NCBI GenBank assembly: GCA_963750255.1
Contig: CAVVPZ010000006.1
Coordinates: forward strand, 903,587 to 967,586
From: DATLED01 sp963750255
GTDB lineage: Bacteria > Actinomycetota > Acidimicrobiia > Acidimicrobiales > CADCTF01
Direction: 5' to 3'
Length of the DNA: 64,000 nucleotides
Part shown: one piece after another, positions 1-8,718 of the stretch
Position numbering within the stretch: position 1 is the stretch's first letter
Layout: every line of letters begins with the position of its first letter
The notes under the pieces: generated by a model
What the model saw: only the letters and a program-made list of their open reading frames with translations
Databases searched by the model: none
Told to the model about the DNA's origin: nothing
Program-made: the position numbers and the translations under genes

Positions 1-485
1 AGCAACAACAACAACGGTGGGCCGACGGTGACGAACGACAAGACGATGGCCACGGCGGCGGCTTTGGAGAGGAGGTACGTCATCCGGGTGAGGGGCGACG
101 CCAGGTAGAGGCTGAGCGTGCGGGACCTTCGGTCGGGGCACAGGGCCTCGGGCGCGACAAAGGCCACGAACAGCACGATGGCCGAGATGATGAAGCCGTA
201 GTAGTCGCTGTACTCGGGGATGATCTGGCGGGCCTGCTGCCGGCCACCGAAGCGTCCGAACAAGGCGATGATGCCGACGAAGACCGTGGCCGGTAGATAG
301 GCGAACACGATCGACAGCAACGGCAGCACCTTGGCCCGTGCCGGACGGCGCAAGCCGAGGATGCGCCGGAGGGTGTGGGCGATGACGCTGCGGATGGCGT
401 GCGCCTGACCCTGCCGGGGTCCGGTGTAGCGCCGGTAACCCCGTTCGAGGATTCGCGCGTCGGCACCGGTGCGGGCGTCGCTCAC
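1..485 (-). CDS. ABC-2 type transporter permease, partial
   Basis: This is the N-terminal part of an integral membrane permease, cut by the left edge of the window. It opens at a GTG (483-485) that overlaps the TGA of the upstream ATPase gene as GTGA, so the two are translationally coupled. The reading frame stays open to base 1. After about 45 mostly polar and basic residues comes a hydrophobic segment (LLSIVFAYLPATVFVGIIA), a polar stretch, a second hydrophobic segment (YYGFIISAIVLFVAFVAPEA) and a conserved-looking SLYLASPLTRMTYLLSKAA stretch typical of ABC-2 permeases just before another helix. Together with the ATPase it would form an exporter in the cytoplasmic membrane. The substrate cannot be inferred. 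The reading frame was translated by hand. Confidence 0.8.
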   Translation of the reverse strand, partial: MSDARTGADARILERGYRRYTGPRQGQAHAIRSVIAHTLRRILGLRRPARAKVLPLLSIVFAYLPATVFVGIIALFGRFGGRQQARQIIPEYSDYYGFIISAIVLFVAFVAPEALCPDRRSRTLSLYLASPLTRMTYLLSKAAAVAIVLSFVTVGPPLLLL

Positions 486-1417
486 GCCGCTCCCTCGATG
501 GCGGGCCGGCCGGCGAGGAAGACGTCTTCCAGGCTGGCTGTCCGCCGCCGCATGCGCCGCACGCCGAAGCCGGCCTCGGCGATCGCGTCGCGGACGATGT
601 CGAAGACGACCTCGCCCTCGAGGGCGACGATCACCTGGCGGCCGTCGACGACGGCGGCGACGCCCCTGGCGGCGAGGTCGACCACGAGAGTCTCCGAGGT
701 CGTGTCGGGGTCGTCGAGTTCGACGAGGAGTTCGGCCCGATCGACGCCCCGAAGGTCTTCGAGTCGACCACTTCGGAGGGTGCGTCCCTCGTCGATGATG
801 ACGACGCTGTCGCTGACGCGCTCGACCTCTTCGAGCAGGTGGGACGAAAGGATGACGTCGAGACCGAGGTCGTGGCCGACACGTCGGATCAGCGCCAGCA
901 TCTGGTCTCGCTGGACGGGATCGAGCCCGTTGGTCGGCTCGTCGAGGAGCACGACCTCGGGATCGTGGGCGATGGCCAACGCCAGCTTCACCCGCTGGCG
1001 CTGCCCGGTCGACATGGTGCCCACCGCCCGGAACCGCTCCTCGCCGAGACCGACCTCCCACAGCGCATCGCTGGCCCGGGTCTGGGCCTCGCGTCGGGGC
1101 AGACCGTGGACCTCGGCGAAGTGACGCACGAGGTCGTGGGCGCGAACGTCCTCGGGTAGCGCCTCGTGCTCGGGGGCGTAGCCGACCCGCGCCCGCACCT
1201 CGGGACCCAGTTTCCACGGGTCGCGACCGAGTACTTCGAGCGTGCCCGAATCGGGGCGGTGCATCCCGAGGATGAGTCCGAGCAGGGTGGTCTTGCCGGC
1301 CCCGTTGGCCCCCAACAACCCTGTGATCCCCTTGCCGATCTCGAAGGTCGCCCCGGACAGCGCCGCCGTCGAGCCCCACCGTTTGGCCACCGCCTCGGCC
1401 CTGACGATCACGGTCAC
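482..1417 (-). CDS. ABC transporter ATP-binding protein
   Basis: A 311-residue ATPase subunit of an ABC-2 exporter. The Walker A motif GANGAGKTT lies at about residues 36-44. A signature variant, MSTGQRQRV, replaces the usual LSGGQ. Walker B with the D-loop follows (VVLLDEPTNGLDP) and then the switch histidine in SSHLLEEVE. The C-terminal ~90 residues resemble the accessory domain of CcmA/DrrA-type exporters. The permease gene follows with a 4-nt overlap, so the pair is one operon running left out of the window. Length is normal for the class (about 300). The transported molecule (drug, lipid or peptide) is unknown. Confidence 0.93.
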   Translation of the reverse strand: MTVIVRAEAVAKRWGSTAALSGATFEIGKGITGLLGANGAGKTTLLGLILGMHRPDSGTLEVLGRDPWKLGPEVRARVGYAPEHEALPEDVRAHDLVRHFAEVHGLPRREAQTRASDALWEVGLGEERFRAVGTMSTGQRQRVKLALAIAHDPEVVLLDEPTNGLDPVQRDQMLALIRRVGHDLGLDVILSSHLLEEVERVSDSVVIIDEGRTLRSGRLEDLRGVDRAELLVELDDPDTTSETLVVDLAARGVAAVVDGRQVIVALEGEVVFDIVRDAIAEAGFGVRRMRRRTASLEDVFLAGRPAIEGAA

Positions 1418-1451
1418 GTCCGCACGTTAGACCTGTGTCTACGCTGCCCGG

Positions 1452-2012
1452 ATGCGGAAACTCCTCTTGGTCCTGTTCGTCGCCACCCTCGCCTTCTCCG
1501 GTTGCGGGGGCGGTAGCGACAAGGGGAGCGCCGACGTGTCTGCGTCTGGTTCGACCGAAACGACCACCGAGGCCCAAGCCGGGGCAAACGCCGACACCAG
1601 CTTCTCGGGCAAGGGGAGCGGCGACTTTTGTGCGTTGGCGGCGAAGTACGTCGAGGAGTTCAAGAGTCTCAGCGACGAGGCTGACACGGCCGCGGCCTAC
1701 AAGAAGGTGACGGCAGCGGTCGACGAGATGGCGGCCAAGGCGCCGAGCGAGATCAAGGCCGACGTCACGTTGGTGAACAAGTCGATCCAGGATCTCGACA
1801 AGCTGGCGGCCAAGTACGACTACGACTTCGCCAAGATCCCGGAGGACGAGGCCAAGGCCATCAACATGGATTCGGTCGAGGTCGGCAAGGCCAACCAACG
1901 CGTCGAGGCCTACCTCGGCTCCGTCTGCAAGATCGACGTGCAGAGCGATGGCACCACCGACTCGACGACCGACGCGACCTCCGACACGCCCGAGACGACC
2001 ACCGAGCCTTGA
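1452..2012 (+). CDS. Predicted lipoprotein, unknown function
   Basis: A 186-residue secreted lipoprotein. The N-terminus has a charged MRK, a hydrophobic core (LLLVLFVATLAF) and a lipobox FSGC, so Cys19 would be acylated after signal peptidase II cleavage. A Ser/Thr/Gly-rich spacer (about 20-50) leads into a helical central domain containing GDFCALAAKYVEEFKSL and a distal Cys (LGSVCKID). The two cysteines probably form a disulfide outside the cell. The tail is Thr/Ser/Asp-rich low-complexity sequence. I do not recognise the family; similar Cys-helix-Cys lipoproteins are common in Actinomycetota. It starts 34 bp from the divergent ABC gene and ends 28 bp before ilvD. Confidence 0.8.
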   Translation: MRKLLLVLFVATLAFSGCGGGSDKGSADVSASGSTETTTEAQAGANADTSFSGKGSGDFCALAAKYVEEFKSLSDEADTAAAYKKVTAAVDEMAAKAPSEIKADVTLVNKSIQDLDKLAAKYDYDFAKIPEDEAKAINMDSVEVGKANQRVEAYLGSVCKIDVQSDGTTDSTTDATSDTPETTTEP

Positions 2013-2040
2013 CCCGCGATCGGGCACGTAACCTTCGCCC

Positions 2041-3738
2041 GTGAGCAACACCCGAAAACCCCGTAGCCACGAAGTCACCGACGGATTCGAGCGGGCCCCG
2101 GCGCGGGCAATGCTCCGGGCCATCGGCATGGGCGACGATGACTGGGACAAGCCGCAGGTCGGTGTGGCTTCGTCGTGGAACGAGGTCACGCCCTGCAACA
2201 TGCCGCTCGACCGGCTGGCCAAGCGGGCCAAGGAAGGCGTGCGGGCCGCCGGCGGTTTCCCGATCGAGTTCGTCACCATCGCCGTCAGCGACGGCATCTC
2301 GATGGGCCACGAAGGCATGCGAGCCTCGCTCGTGAGCCGCGAAGTCATCGCTGACTCGGTCGAGACGGTGATGCACGCCGAGCGCTTCGACGCGCTCGTC
2401 ACGTTCGCAGGCTGCGACAAGTCGCTTCCCGGCATGCTCATGGCTGCGGCCCGGCTCGACCTCCCGTCGGTGTTCCTCTACGGCGGGTCGATCCTGCCCG
2501 GCCACATCCCCAACGACCCCGAGGATCGAGCCCTCGACGTGGTCAGCGTGTTCGAGGCCGTGGGTGCTCGCGCCGCCGGCACCCTCACCGACGCCGAGCT
2601 CGCCCTCATCGAACGCCACGCCTGCCCGACCGAAGGGTCGTGCGCCGGCATGTTCACGGCCAACACCATGGCCTCGGTGGCCGAGGCCATCGGGATGGCG
2701 CTGCCGGGTTCGTCGTCCCCGCCCGCCGTCGATCCGCGCCGCGACGATTTCGCGTTCCGCTCGGGCGAAGCCGTCGTCAATCTCCTCGACCTCGACCTCC
2801 GGCCCCGCAAGATCATGACCAAGGCCGCCTTCGAAAACGCCATCGCCATCGTCATGGCCCTGGGCGGCTCGACCAACGCCGTGCTCCACCTCCTGGCCAT
2901 GGCCAACGAGGCCCGCGTCGACCTCGAACTCGAGGACTTCAACCGCATCGGCCGGCGGGTGCCCCACATCGCCGACACCAAGCCGCACGGCAAGTACCAC
3001 ATGACCGACATCGACCGCATCGGCGGGGTGGCCGTCGTCATGCGCGAACTGCTCGACGCCGGGCCTGCTCCACGGCGACTGCCTCACCGTCACCGGCAAG
3101 ACGATGGCCGAGAACCTCGCCGACCTCGACCCGCCCGCGCCCGACGGCGCCGTCGATCCACCCGCTGTCAGCGCCCGATCCACGCCGACGGCGGCATCGC
3201 CGTGCTCACCGGATCGCTGGCCCCCGAGGGTCGGTGGTCAAGGTCGCCGGCGTCGACCACCAGCGCTTCGAGGGCGCCGGCCCGGGTGTTCGACGGCGAG
3301 GACGGCGGCCATGGAGGCGATCCTGGCCGGGTCGATCGAGCCCGGCACTGTCGTCGTCATCCGCTACGAGGGCCCCAAGGGCGGCCCGGGCATGCGCGAG
3401 ATGCTCGCCGTCACCGGCGCGATGAAGGGCGCGGGCCGCGGTGGCGACTGCGCCCTCCTCACCGACGGTCGCTTCTCCGGCGGGACGCACGGGTTCTGCA
3501 TCGGCCACGTCGCCCCCGAAGCCGTCGACGGCGGCCCCATCGCGTTCGTGCGCCGACGGCGACCGGATCGTCATCGACATCCCGGCCCGCACCATCGATC
3601 TCCTGGTCGACGACGATCGAGATCGCCCGCCGCCGAGTCGACTGGAAGGTCCCGACGCCTCGCTACACCACCGGCGTGTTGGCCAAGTTCGCTCGCCTCG
3701 TGCAAGGGGCCGAGCGGGGAGCGATCACCGAGGCCTGA
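2041..3738 (+). CDS. ilvD: Dihydroxy-acid dehydratase (frameshifted)
   Basis: IlvD dehydrates 2,3-dihydroxy-isovalerate and 2,3-dihydroxy-3-methylvalerate to the 2-keto acids in valine, leucine and isoleucine synthesis; the family carries an Fe-S cluster. The start is GTG 2041. The first ~340 residues are clean: SWNEVTPCNMPLDRLAK, FAGCDKSLPGM and PTEGSCAGMFTANTM carry the family's conserved cysteines. From about 3061 the conserved protein is recovered only by hopping frames: extra bases near 3062, 3155, 3177, 3275, 3304, 3553 and 3619, and a missing base near 3230. Pieces such as GGIAVLTGSLAPEG, FSGGTHGFCIGHVAPEA and RVDWKVPTPRYTTGVL are all present in order and end at 3738. Total length fits the family (~560 residues), so indel errors are likelier than a true pseudogene. 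Confidence 0.9.
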   Translation: MSNTRKPRSHEVTDGFERAPARAMLRAIGMGDDDWDKPQVGVASSWNEVTPCNMPLDRLAKRAKEGVRAAGGFPIEFVTIAVSDGISMGHEGMRASLVSREVIADSVETVMHAERFDALVTFAGCDKSLPGMLMAAARLDLPSVFLYGGSILPGHIPNDPEDRALDVVSVFEAVGARAAGTLTDAELALIERHACPTEGSCAGMFTANTMASVAEAIGMALPGSSSPPAVDPRRDDFAFRSGEAVVNLLDLDLRPRKIMTKAAFENAIAIVMALGGSTNAVLHLLAMANEARVDLELEDFNRIGRRVPHIADTKPHGKYHMTDIDRIGGVAVVMRELLDAGPAPRRLPHRHRQDDGREPRRPRPARARRRRRSTRCQRPIHADGGIAVLTGSLAPEGRWSRSPASTTSASRAPARVFDGEDGGHGGDPGRVDRARHCRRHPLRGPQGRPGHARDARRHRRDEGRGPRWRLRPPHRRSLLRRDARVLHRPRRPRSRRRRPHRVRAPTATGSSSTSRPAPSISWSTTIEIARRRVDWKVPTPRYTTGVLAKFARLVQGAERGAITEA

Positions 3739-3783
3739 GCCGAGGTTTGCCAAGTGACGGGAAGCGGTGCGACACTGGCGGAG

Positions 3784-3822
3784 ATGTCACGCGGCACCAG
3801 CCTCCTCGTAGTACTCACCTGA
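3784..3822 (+). CDS. ilvB leader peptide (attenuator), 12 aa
   Basis: A short ORF reads MSRGTSLLVVLT, with codons CTC CTC GTA GTA CTC for Leu-Leu-Val-Val-Leu close to the stop. It sits 115 bp before ilvB and its stop codon touches the first of two hairpins, exactly as in ribosome-mediated attenuators of branched-chain operons. When Leu- or Val-tRNA is scarce the ribosome should stall here. The peptide itself is unlikely to have any function. Confidence 0.85.
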   Translation: MSRGTSLLVVLT

Positions 3823-3852
3823 CGCACGCTCGGGGCTTCCCTACGCGTGCGT
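3822..3852 (+). promoter_or_regulatory. ilvB leader hairpin (pause/anti-antiterminator)
   Basis: A perfect 8-bp stem, ACGCACGC (3822-3829) with GCGTGCGT (3845-3852), begins at the last base of the leader peptide stop codon. It would form when the ribosome finishes the leader. An alternative pairing, TCGGGG (3830-3835) with CCCCGA (3862-3867), would invade the terminator stem and could act as the antiterminator. Confidence 0.7.
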
Positions 3853-3856
3853 TTCC

Positions 3857-3884
3857 GACCTCCCCGACGGGAGGTCTTTTCTTT
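3857..3884 (+). terminator. ilvB attenuator terminator
   Basis: An intrinsic terminator between leader and ilvB: an 8-bp perfect stem GACCTCCC / GGGAGGTC (3857-3864, 3869-3876) with loop CGAC, followed by TTTTCTTTT. Its position before, not after, the gene identifies it as an attenuator. Confidence 0.85.
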
Positions 3885-3937
3885 TCCCCGTCTTTCTTTC
3901 CAGCCGTCCAAGGCAACCGCAGTTTCAGGAGCAACTC

Positions 3938-5697
3938 ATGACGAACATGTCCGGTGGTCAGGCCCTCATCAAGAGTCTCGAAATGATGGGCGTAGAGGTG
4001 ATGTTCGGCCTCCCCGGCGGCGCCATCCTGCCGGTGTACGACCCCATCATCGACTCGCCCATCCGCCACATCCTCGTGCGCCACGAGCAGGGCGCCGGCC
4101 ACATGGCCAGTGGATACGCCCACGCCACGGGTCGCCCCGGCGTGGCCATGGTGACGTCGCGGCCCGGCCGCAACCAACGTGGTCACGCCGCTGATGGACG
4201 CCTACATGGACTCGGTGCCGATGGTGTGCATTACCGGGCAGGTGCCGCTGGCCTCGATCGGCAGTGACGCCTTCCAGGAGTGCGATACCACGGGCATCAC
4301 GCTCAGCTGCACCAAGCACAACTACCTCGTCACCGATGCACGCGACATCCCCCGCATCGTCCGCGAGGCGTTCCACATCGCCACCACCGGGCGTCCGGGG
4401 CCGGTGCTCATCGACGTGCCCAAGGACATCGTCGACCCCAAGAATCCCCGGAGCGCCATGGACTGGTACTGGCCCACCGACGCTGACATCGACGCCGGGT
4501 TGCCCGGCTACAAGCCCACCACCAAGGGCCATCCCCGCATGATCAAAGAGGCGGCCAAGCTCATCCTCGAGAGCAAGCGGCCGGTCATCTACGCCGGCGG
4601 CGGCATCCTCAAGGCTCGCGCCGCCGAAGCACTCAAGGAACTGGCCGACCTCACCGGCATCCACGTCGTGACGACGCTGATGGCCCGGGGCGCATTCCCC
4701 GATCGCCATCCGCTGTGCCTGGGCATGCCCGGCATGCACGGCAACTACACGGCCATCACCGCCATGCAGGAAGCCGACCTTTTGATCGCGCTCGGCTCCC
4801 GGTTCGACGACCGCGTGACGGGCAAGCTCGACGGGTTCGCCCCCGACGCCAAGATCATCCACAACGACATCGATCCCGCCGAGCTGGGCAAGGTGCGCAA
4901 GCCCGACGTCCCGATCGTCGGCGACTGCCGCCTCGTGATCGAAGAGCTCGTGCGGGCCGTCCGCGACCTCGGTGGCGCCGAGGCCCAGCCCGACCGGACG
5001 GCGTGGAAGGCCACGATCTCGGGCTGGCAGGAGAAGTACCCCCTCACCTACGACCAGGGGTGGAACGAAGGCGACGCGCTCAAGCCGCAGTTCGTCCTCG
5101 AGACCCTGCGTGACTCGACTCCCGACGACACCATCGTCGCTTCGGGCGTCGGCCAGCACCAGATGTGGACGAGCCAGTACTGGAAGTTCGACCATCCCTA
5201 CACCTGGGTCAACTCGGGTGGTCTTGGCACCATGGGGTACTCGATCCCCGCCGCCATCGGCGCCAAGGTCGGCCGCCCCGACCGCATGGTGTGGGCCATC
5301 GACGGCGACGGTTGCTTCCAGATGACGGCCCAGGAGCTGGTCACGGCCAGCAGCCGAGCGGATCCCGGTGAAGATCGCCATCCTCAACAACGCCTACCTC
5401 GGCATGGTGCGCCAGTGGCAGGAGATGTTCTACGAGGAGCGCTACTCCGAGGTGTATCTGTCGCCCGACCTGCCTGACTACGTCAAGTGGGCCGAAGCGA
5501 TGGGCTGCGCCGGCTTCCGGGTCGAGCACCCCGAAGAGGTGCAGGCCACCATCGACAAGGCCAACGAGATCGACGACCGTCCGGTGGTCATCGACTTCCG
5601 CACCGACTCGAGCGAGAAGGTCTATCCGATGGTCCCGGCCGGGATGACCAACTCCCAGGTCGTTGTCGACCCCTCACAAGGCGAAGGCGGCCACTGA
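3938..5697 (+). CDS. ilvB: Acetolactate synthase large subunit (frameshifted)
   Basis: The catalytic thiamine-diphosphate and FAD enzyme that condenses two pyruvates, or pyruvate plus 2-ketobutyrate, at the head of branched-chain synthesis. The start ATG 3938 has an AGGAG-like site upstream. The N-terminal ThDP pyrimidine domain includes GLPGGAILPVYD and the catalytic Glu in VRHEQGAGHMA; the middle domain includes RPVIYAGGG; the C-terminal pyrophosphate domain has the GDG motif in AIDGDGCFQM and the metal-binding NNAYLGMVRQWQ. Two single-base insertions break the frame, near 4160 (within the TSGPxATN segment) and near 5355 (TASSERIPVKIAILN); the rest aligns end to end. The stop overlaps the ilvH start (TGATG). 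Expression is expected to be controlled by the leader at 3784-3884. Confidence 0.93.
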
Positions 5698-6229
5698 TGT
5701 CCGAGCCGGCCCGTCACCACACGCTGTCCGTCCTGGTCGAGAACAAGGCGGGCGTGCTGACTCGCGTCGCGAGCCTCTTCGCCCGACGGGGCTTCAACAT
5801 CTACTCCCTGGCCGTCGCTCCGACCGACGACGAGAAGTTCTCCCGCATCACGGTCGTGGTCGACGTCGAGTCGTCGCCTCTCGAGCAGATCACCAAGCAA
5901 CTCTTCAAGCTCATCAACGTCGTGAAGATCAGCGAACTCGACCCCGATCACTCCGTCGAGCGAGAGCTCATGCTCATGACGATCAAGGCCGAGGCCGGCA
6001 CTCGCGGCCAGGTCATCGAATTGGTCCAGGTGTTCGGCGGCAAGATCGTCGACGTGGGCCACGACGGGCTCACTGTCGAACTCGCCGGCAACCCGGCCAA
6101 ACTGGACGACCTCGAAGAGCTCATGCGGCCCTTCGGCATCACCGAATTGCAGCGCACCGGTCGGGTGGCGCTTCCCAAACTCGAGCGGCAGGCCCCCCGC
6201 CTGCGTTCCCTGAAAGGCATGACGAACTG

Positions 6230-6230
<1 letters not shown>
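5697..6230 (+). CDS. ilvH: Acetolactate synthase small (regulatory) subunit
   Basis: A 177-residue regulatory partner of IlvB, conferring feedback inhibition by valine. The N-terminal ACT domain reads LSVLVENKAGVLTRVASLF then RRGFNIYSLAV, with the valine-site signature typical of IlvH/IlvN; the C-terminal domain contains RELMLMTIKAE and LMRPFGITELQRTGRVAL. It starts at ATG 5697, sharing one base with the ilvB stop, and its own stop overlaps the ilvC ATG, so ilvB-ilvH-ilvC is one coupled operon. The gene is intact, unlike both neighbours. Confidence 0.95.
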
Positions 6231-7261
<1,031 letters not shown>

Positions 7262-7293
7262 CCTCGAGCTGCCCGGACTGCGGAGATCGCGGC

Positions 7294-8082
7294 GTGTCGA
7301 TCAACCCCCCTGCGCAGTACGCCACCGACACCAACTTCCGGGCTCGTCAACGTCTCTGGGCCGACAGGCAACCCCCGTTCGACATCGTGGCGTGGGTCCT
7401 CGATGCGGCCGGGCTCGCTGCGGGATCGTCCGCCCGGATCCTCGACGTGGGGTGCGGGAACGGGTGGTATCTGACCGGATTGCGGGCTCGAGGCGTCGAC
7501 GCCGTGGGATGCGACCTGTCCCTGGGAATGCTCGCCGCTGCCGCCGCGAACGGGCTTCGGCTGACCAACGGGGATGTCACCGGCCTCCCCTTCGTCTCGT
7601 CGGCCTTTGATGTCGTCCTGGCGCCTCACATGCTGTACCACGTAGCCGACCGCAAGACGGCAGTGTCGGAGATTCGGCGCGTCCTGCGTCCCGGCGGTCG
7701 TTTCGTCGCCGTCACCAACGGCGGCGGACACACGAGGGCGGTCAACGCGCTCGTCGAGTCCGCCGTGAGGCAGGCGACGCCGGGCTGGGAGATGCGGAAT
7801 CCATCCACGCACCAGTTCTCCCTCGAGAACGGCGAGGAGCAACTTCGCGAGGCCTTCGGCGACGTGAGGTGCGTGCGGCCCAGTGAACTCGCGCCGGTTC
7901 GCATCACCGACGCCTCGATCGTCGCCGACTACGTGGCCAGCGTCGCCGACCACTACCAGCCTGAGACCGTCCGGCCCTGGCACGACGTGGTCGAAGACGT
8001 CCGCGCTGCGGTGCAACGAGAGATCGATGCTGCGGGTGCGTTCTTCGTGCACGGCGATGTCGGGGCATTCATCTGCGGATGA
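7294..8082 (+). CDS. Class I SAM-dependent methyltransferase
   Basis: A 262-residue methyltransferase. Motif I is ILDVGCGNGWYL (about residues 49-60), motif II ends in the acidic GCDLS, motif III covers NGDVTGLPFVSSAFDVVLAPHMLYHV, and the post-motif III block is IRRVLRPGGRFVAVTNGG. This is the UbiE/Methyltransf_11 type acting on small molecules, substrate unknown. The GTG at 7294 is chosen because the frame upstream runs in shadow of ilvC; 32 bp separate it from ilvC. It may be cotranscribed with the operon, but nothing suggests a role in amino acid synthesis. Confidence 0.82.
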   Translation: MSINPPAQYATDTNFRARQRLWADRQPPFDIVAWVLDAAGLAAGSSARILDVGCGNGWYLTGLRARGVDAVGCDLSLGMLAAAAANGLRLTNGDVTGLPFVSSAFDVVLAPHMLYHVADRKTAVSEIRRVLRPGGRFVAVTNGGGHTRAVNALVESAVRQATPGWEMRNPSTHQFSLENGEEQLREAFGDVRCVRPSELAPVRITDASIVADYVASVADHYQPETVRPWHDVVEDVRAAVQREIDAAGAFFVHGDVGAFICG

Positions 8083-8130
8083 CCGAAGGAATTCGCTGGA
8101 GATGACCGGGGGCAGTTCGTACCGTCGTGG

Positions 8131-8658
8131 GTGATGCGAGGCACACCAGCACACGCGGACTTCCGGGGATGGGTCGCGCAGCTAGGGGTGTCGACCACGA
8201 GGCGCCGGGCCAGGATCCATCTCACCGAGTCGGGGCCGGCGGCGTTGCCAGCCGTGCGAGAGGGGCTGCACCGGGGGGGTCCAGTGGTTCGCCGGATGTG
8301 TGCGTCGATCCTCGATCAGCTGGCCGACGACGATTCGATCATCGACCTGGTGGACGCGTTGAACGACGGTGACGTCGAAGTCTGCAAGCGGGCGCTACAT
8401 GCCCTCGCCTGCGACCAGTGCAAGCAGAACGAATGCCGTCCGACCGACGACCTCTTCGTGCCCCAGGCGCTCGAGTTGATCCGCTCCCATGCGAGCGCCG
8501 ACATCCGGGCTGCTGCCATCGACGCCGTCGGGCGCGCCGCCGGACGGCGACCCGAACTGGTCGAGGCGCTGGTCGAGGCGAGTGCACACGAGCGCGACCC
8601 CGGTCTCCGCCAGATGGCCCGTCGGCGCGTCGAGCGCGCCCGGCGCCGGAGGCGCTGA
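8131..8658 (+). CDS. HEAT-repeat protein, unknown function
   Basis: A 175-residue protein made mainly of short paired helices typical of HEAT or PBS-lyase repeats: VVRRMCASILDQLADDDSI then IDLVDALNDGDVEVCKRALHALAC, and later ALELIRSHASADIRAAAIDAVG. A Cys cluster (ACDQCKQNEC) lies between repeats and could bind metal. The N-terminus is uncertain: GTG 8131 and ATG 8134 are both possible, and the first ~40 residues look poorly conserved. The C-terminal tail is Arg-rich. Such repeats serve as protein-binding scaffolds; no partner is evident in the neighbourhood. Confidence 0.65.
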   Translation: MMRGTPAHADFRGWVAQLGVSTTRRRARIHLTESGPAALPAVREGLHRGGPVVRRMCASILDQLADDDSIIDLVDALNDGDVEVCKRALHALACDQCKQNECRPTDDLFVPQALELIRSHASADIRAAAIDAVGRAAGRRPELVEALVEASAHERDPGLRQMARRRVERARRRRR

Positions 8659-8718
8659 ACCAAACGGCAGCGCCGAGCCGATCCGAGAATGGCGCCCAGC
8701 GGCGGTAGCGTGCCAGCG

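Noticed and set aside
2009..2034. Promoter-like TTGACC...TAACCT before ilvD
   Set aside because: The spacer is only 14 bp, so it is not a convincing promoter, although a leaderless start at 2041 remains possible.
2041..3738. ilvD as a true pseudogene
   Set aside because: All conserved segments are present in order and only single-base indels of one kind occur, as in other essential genes here; sequence error explains it better.
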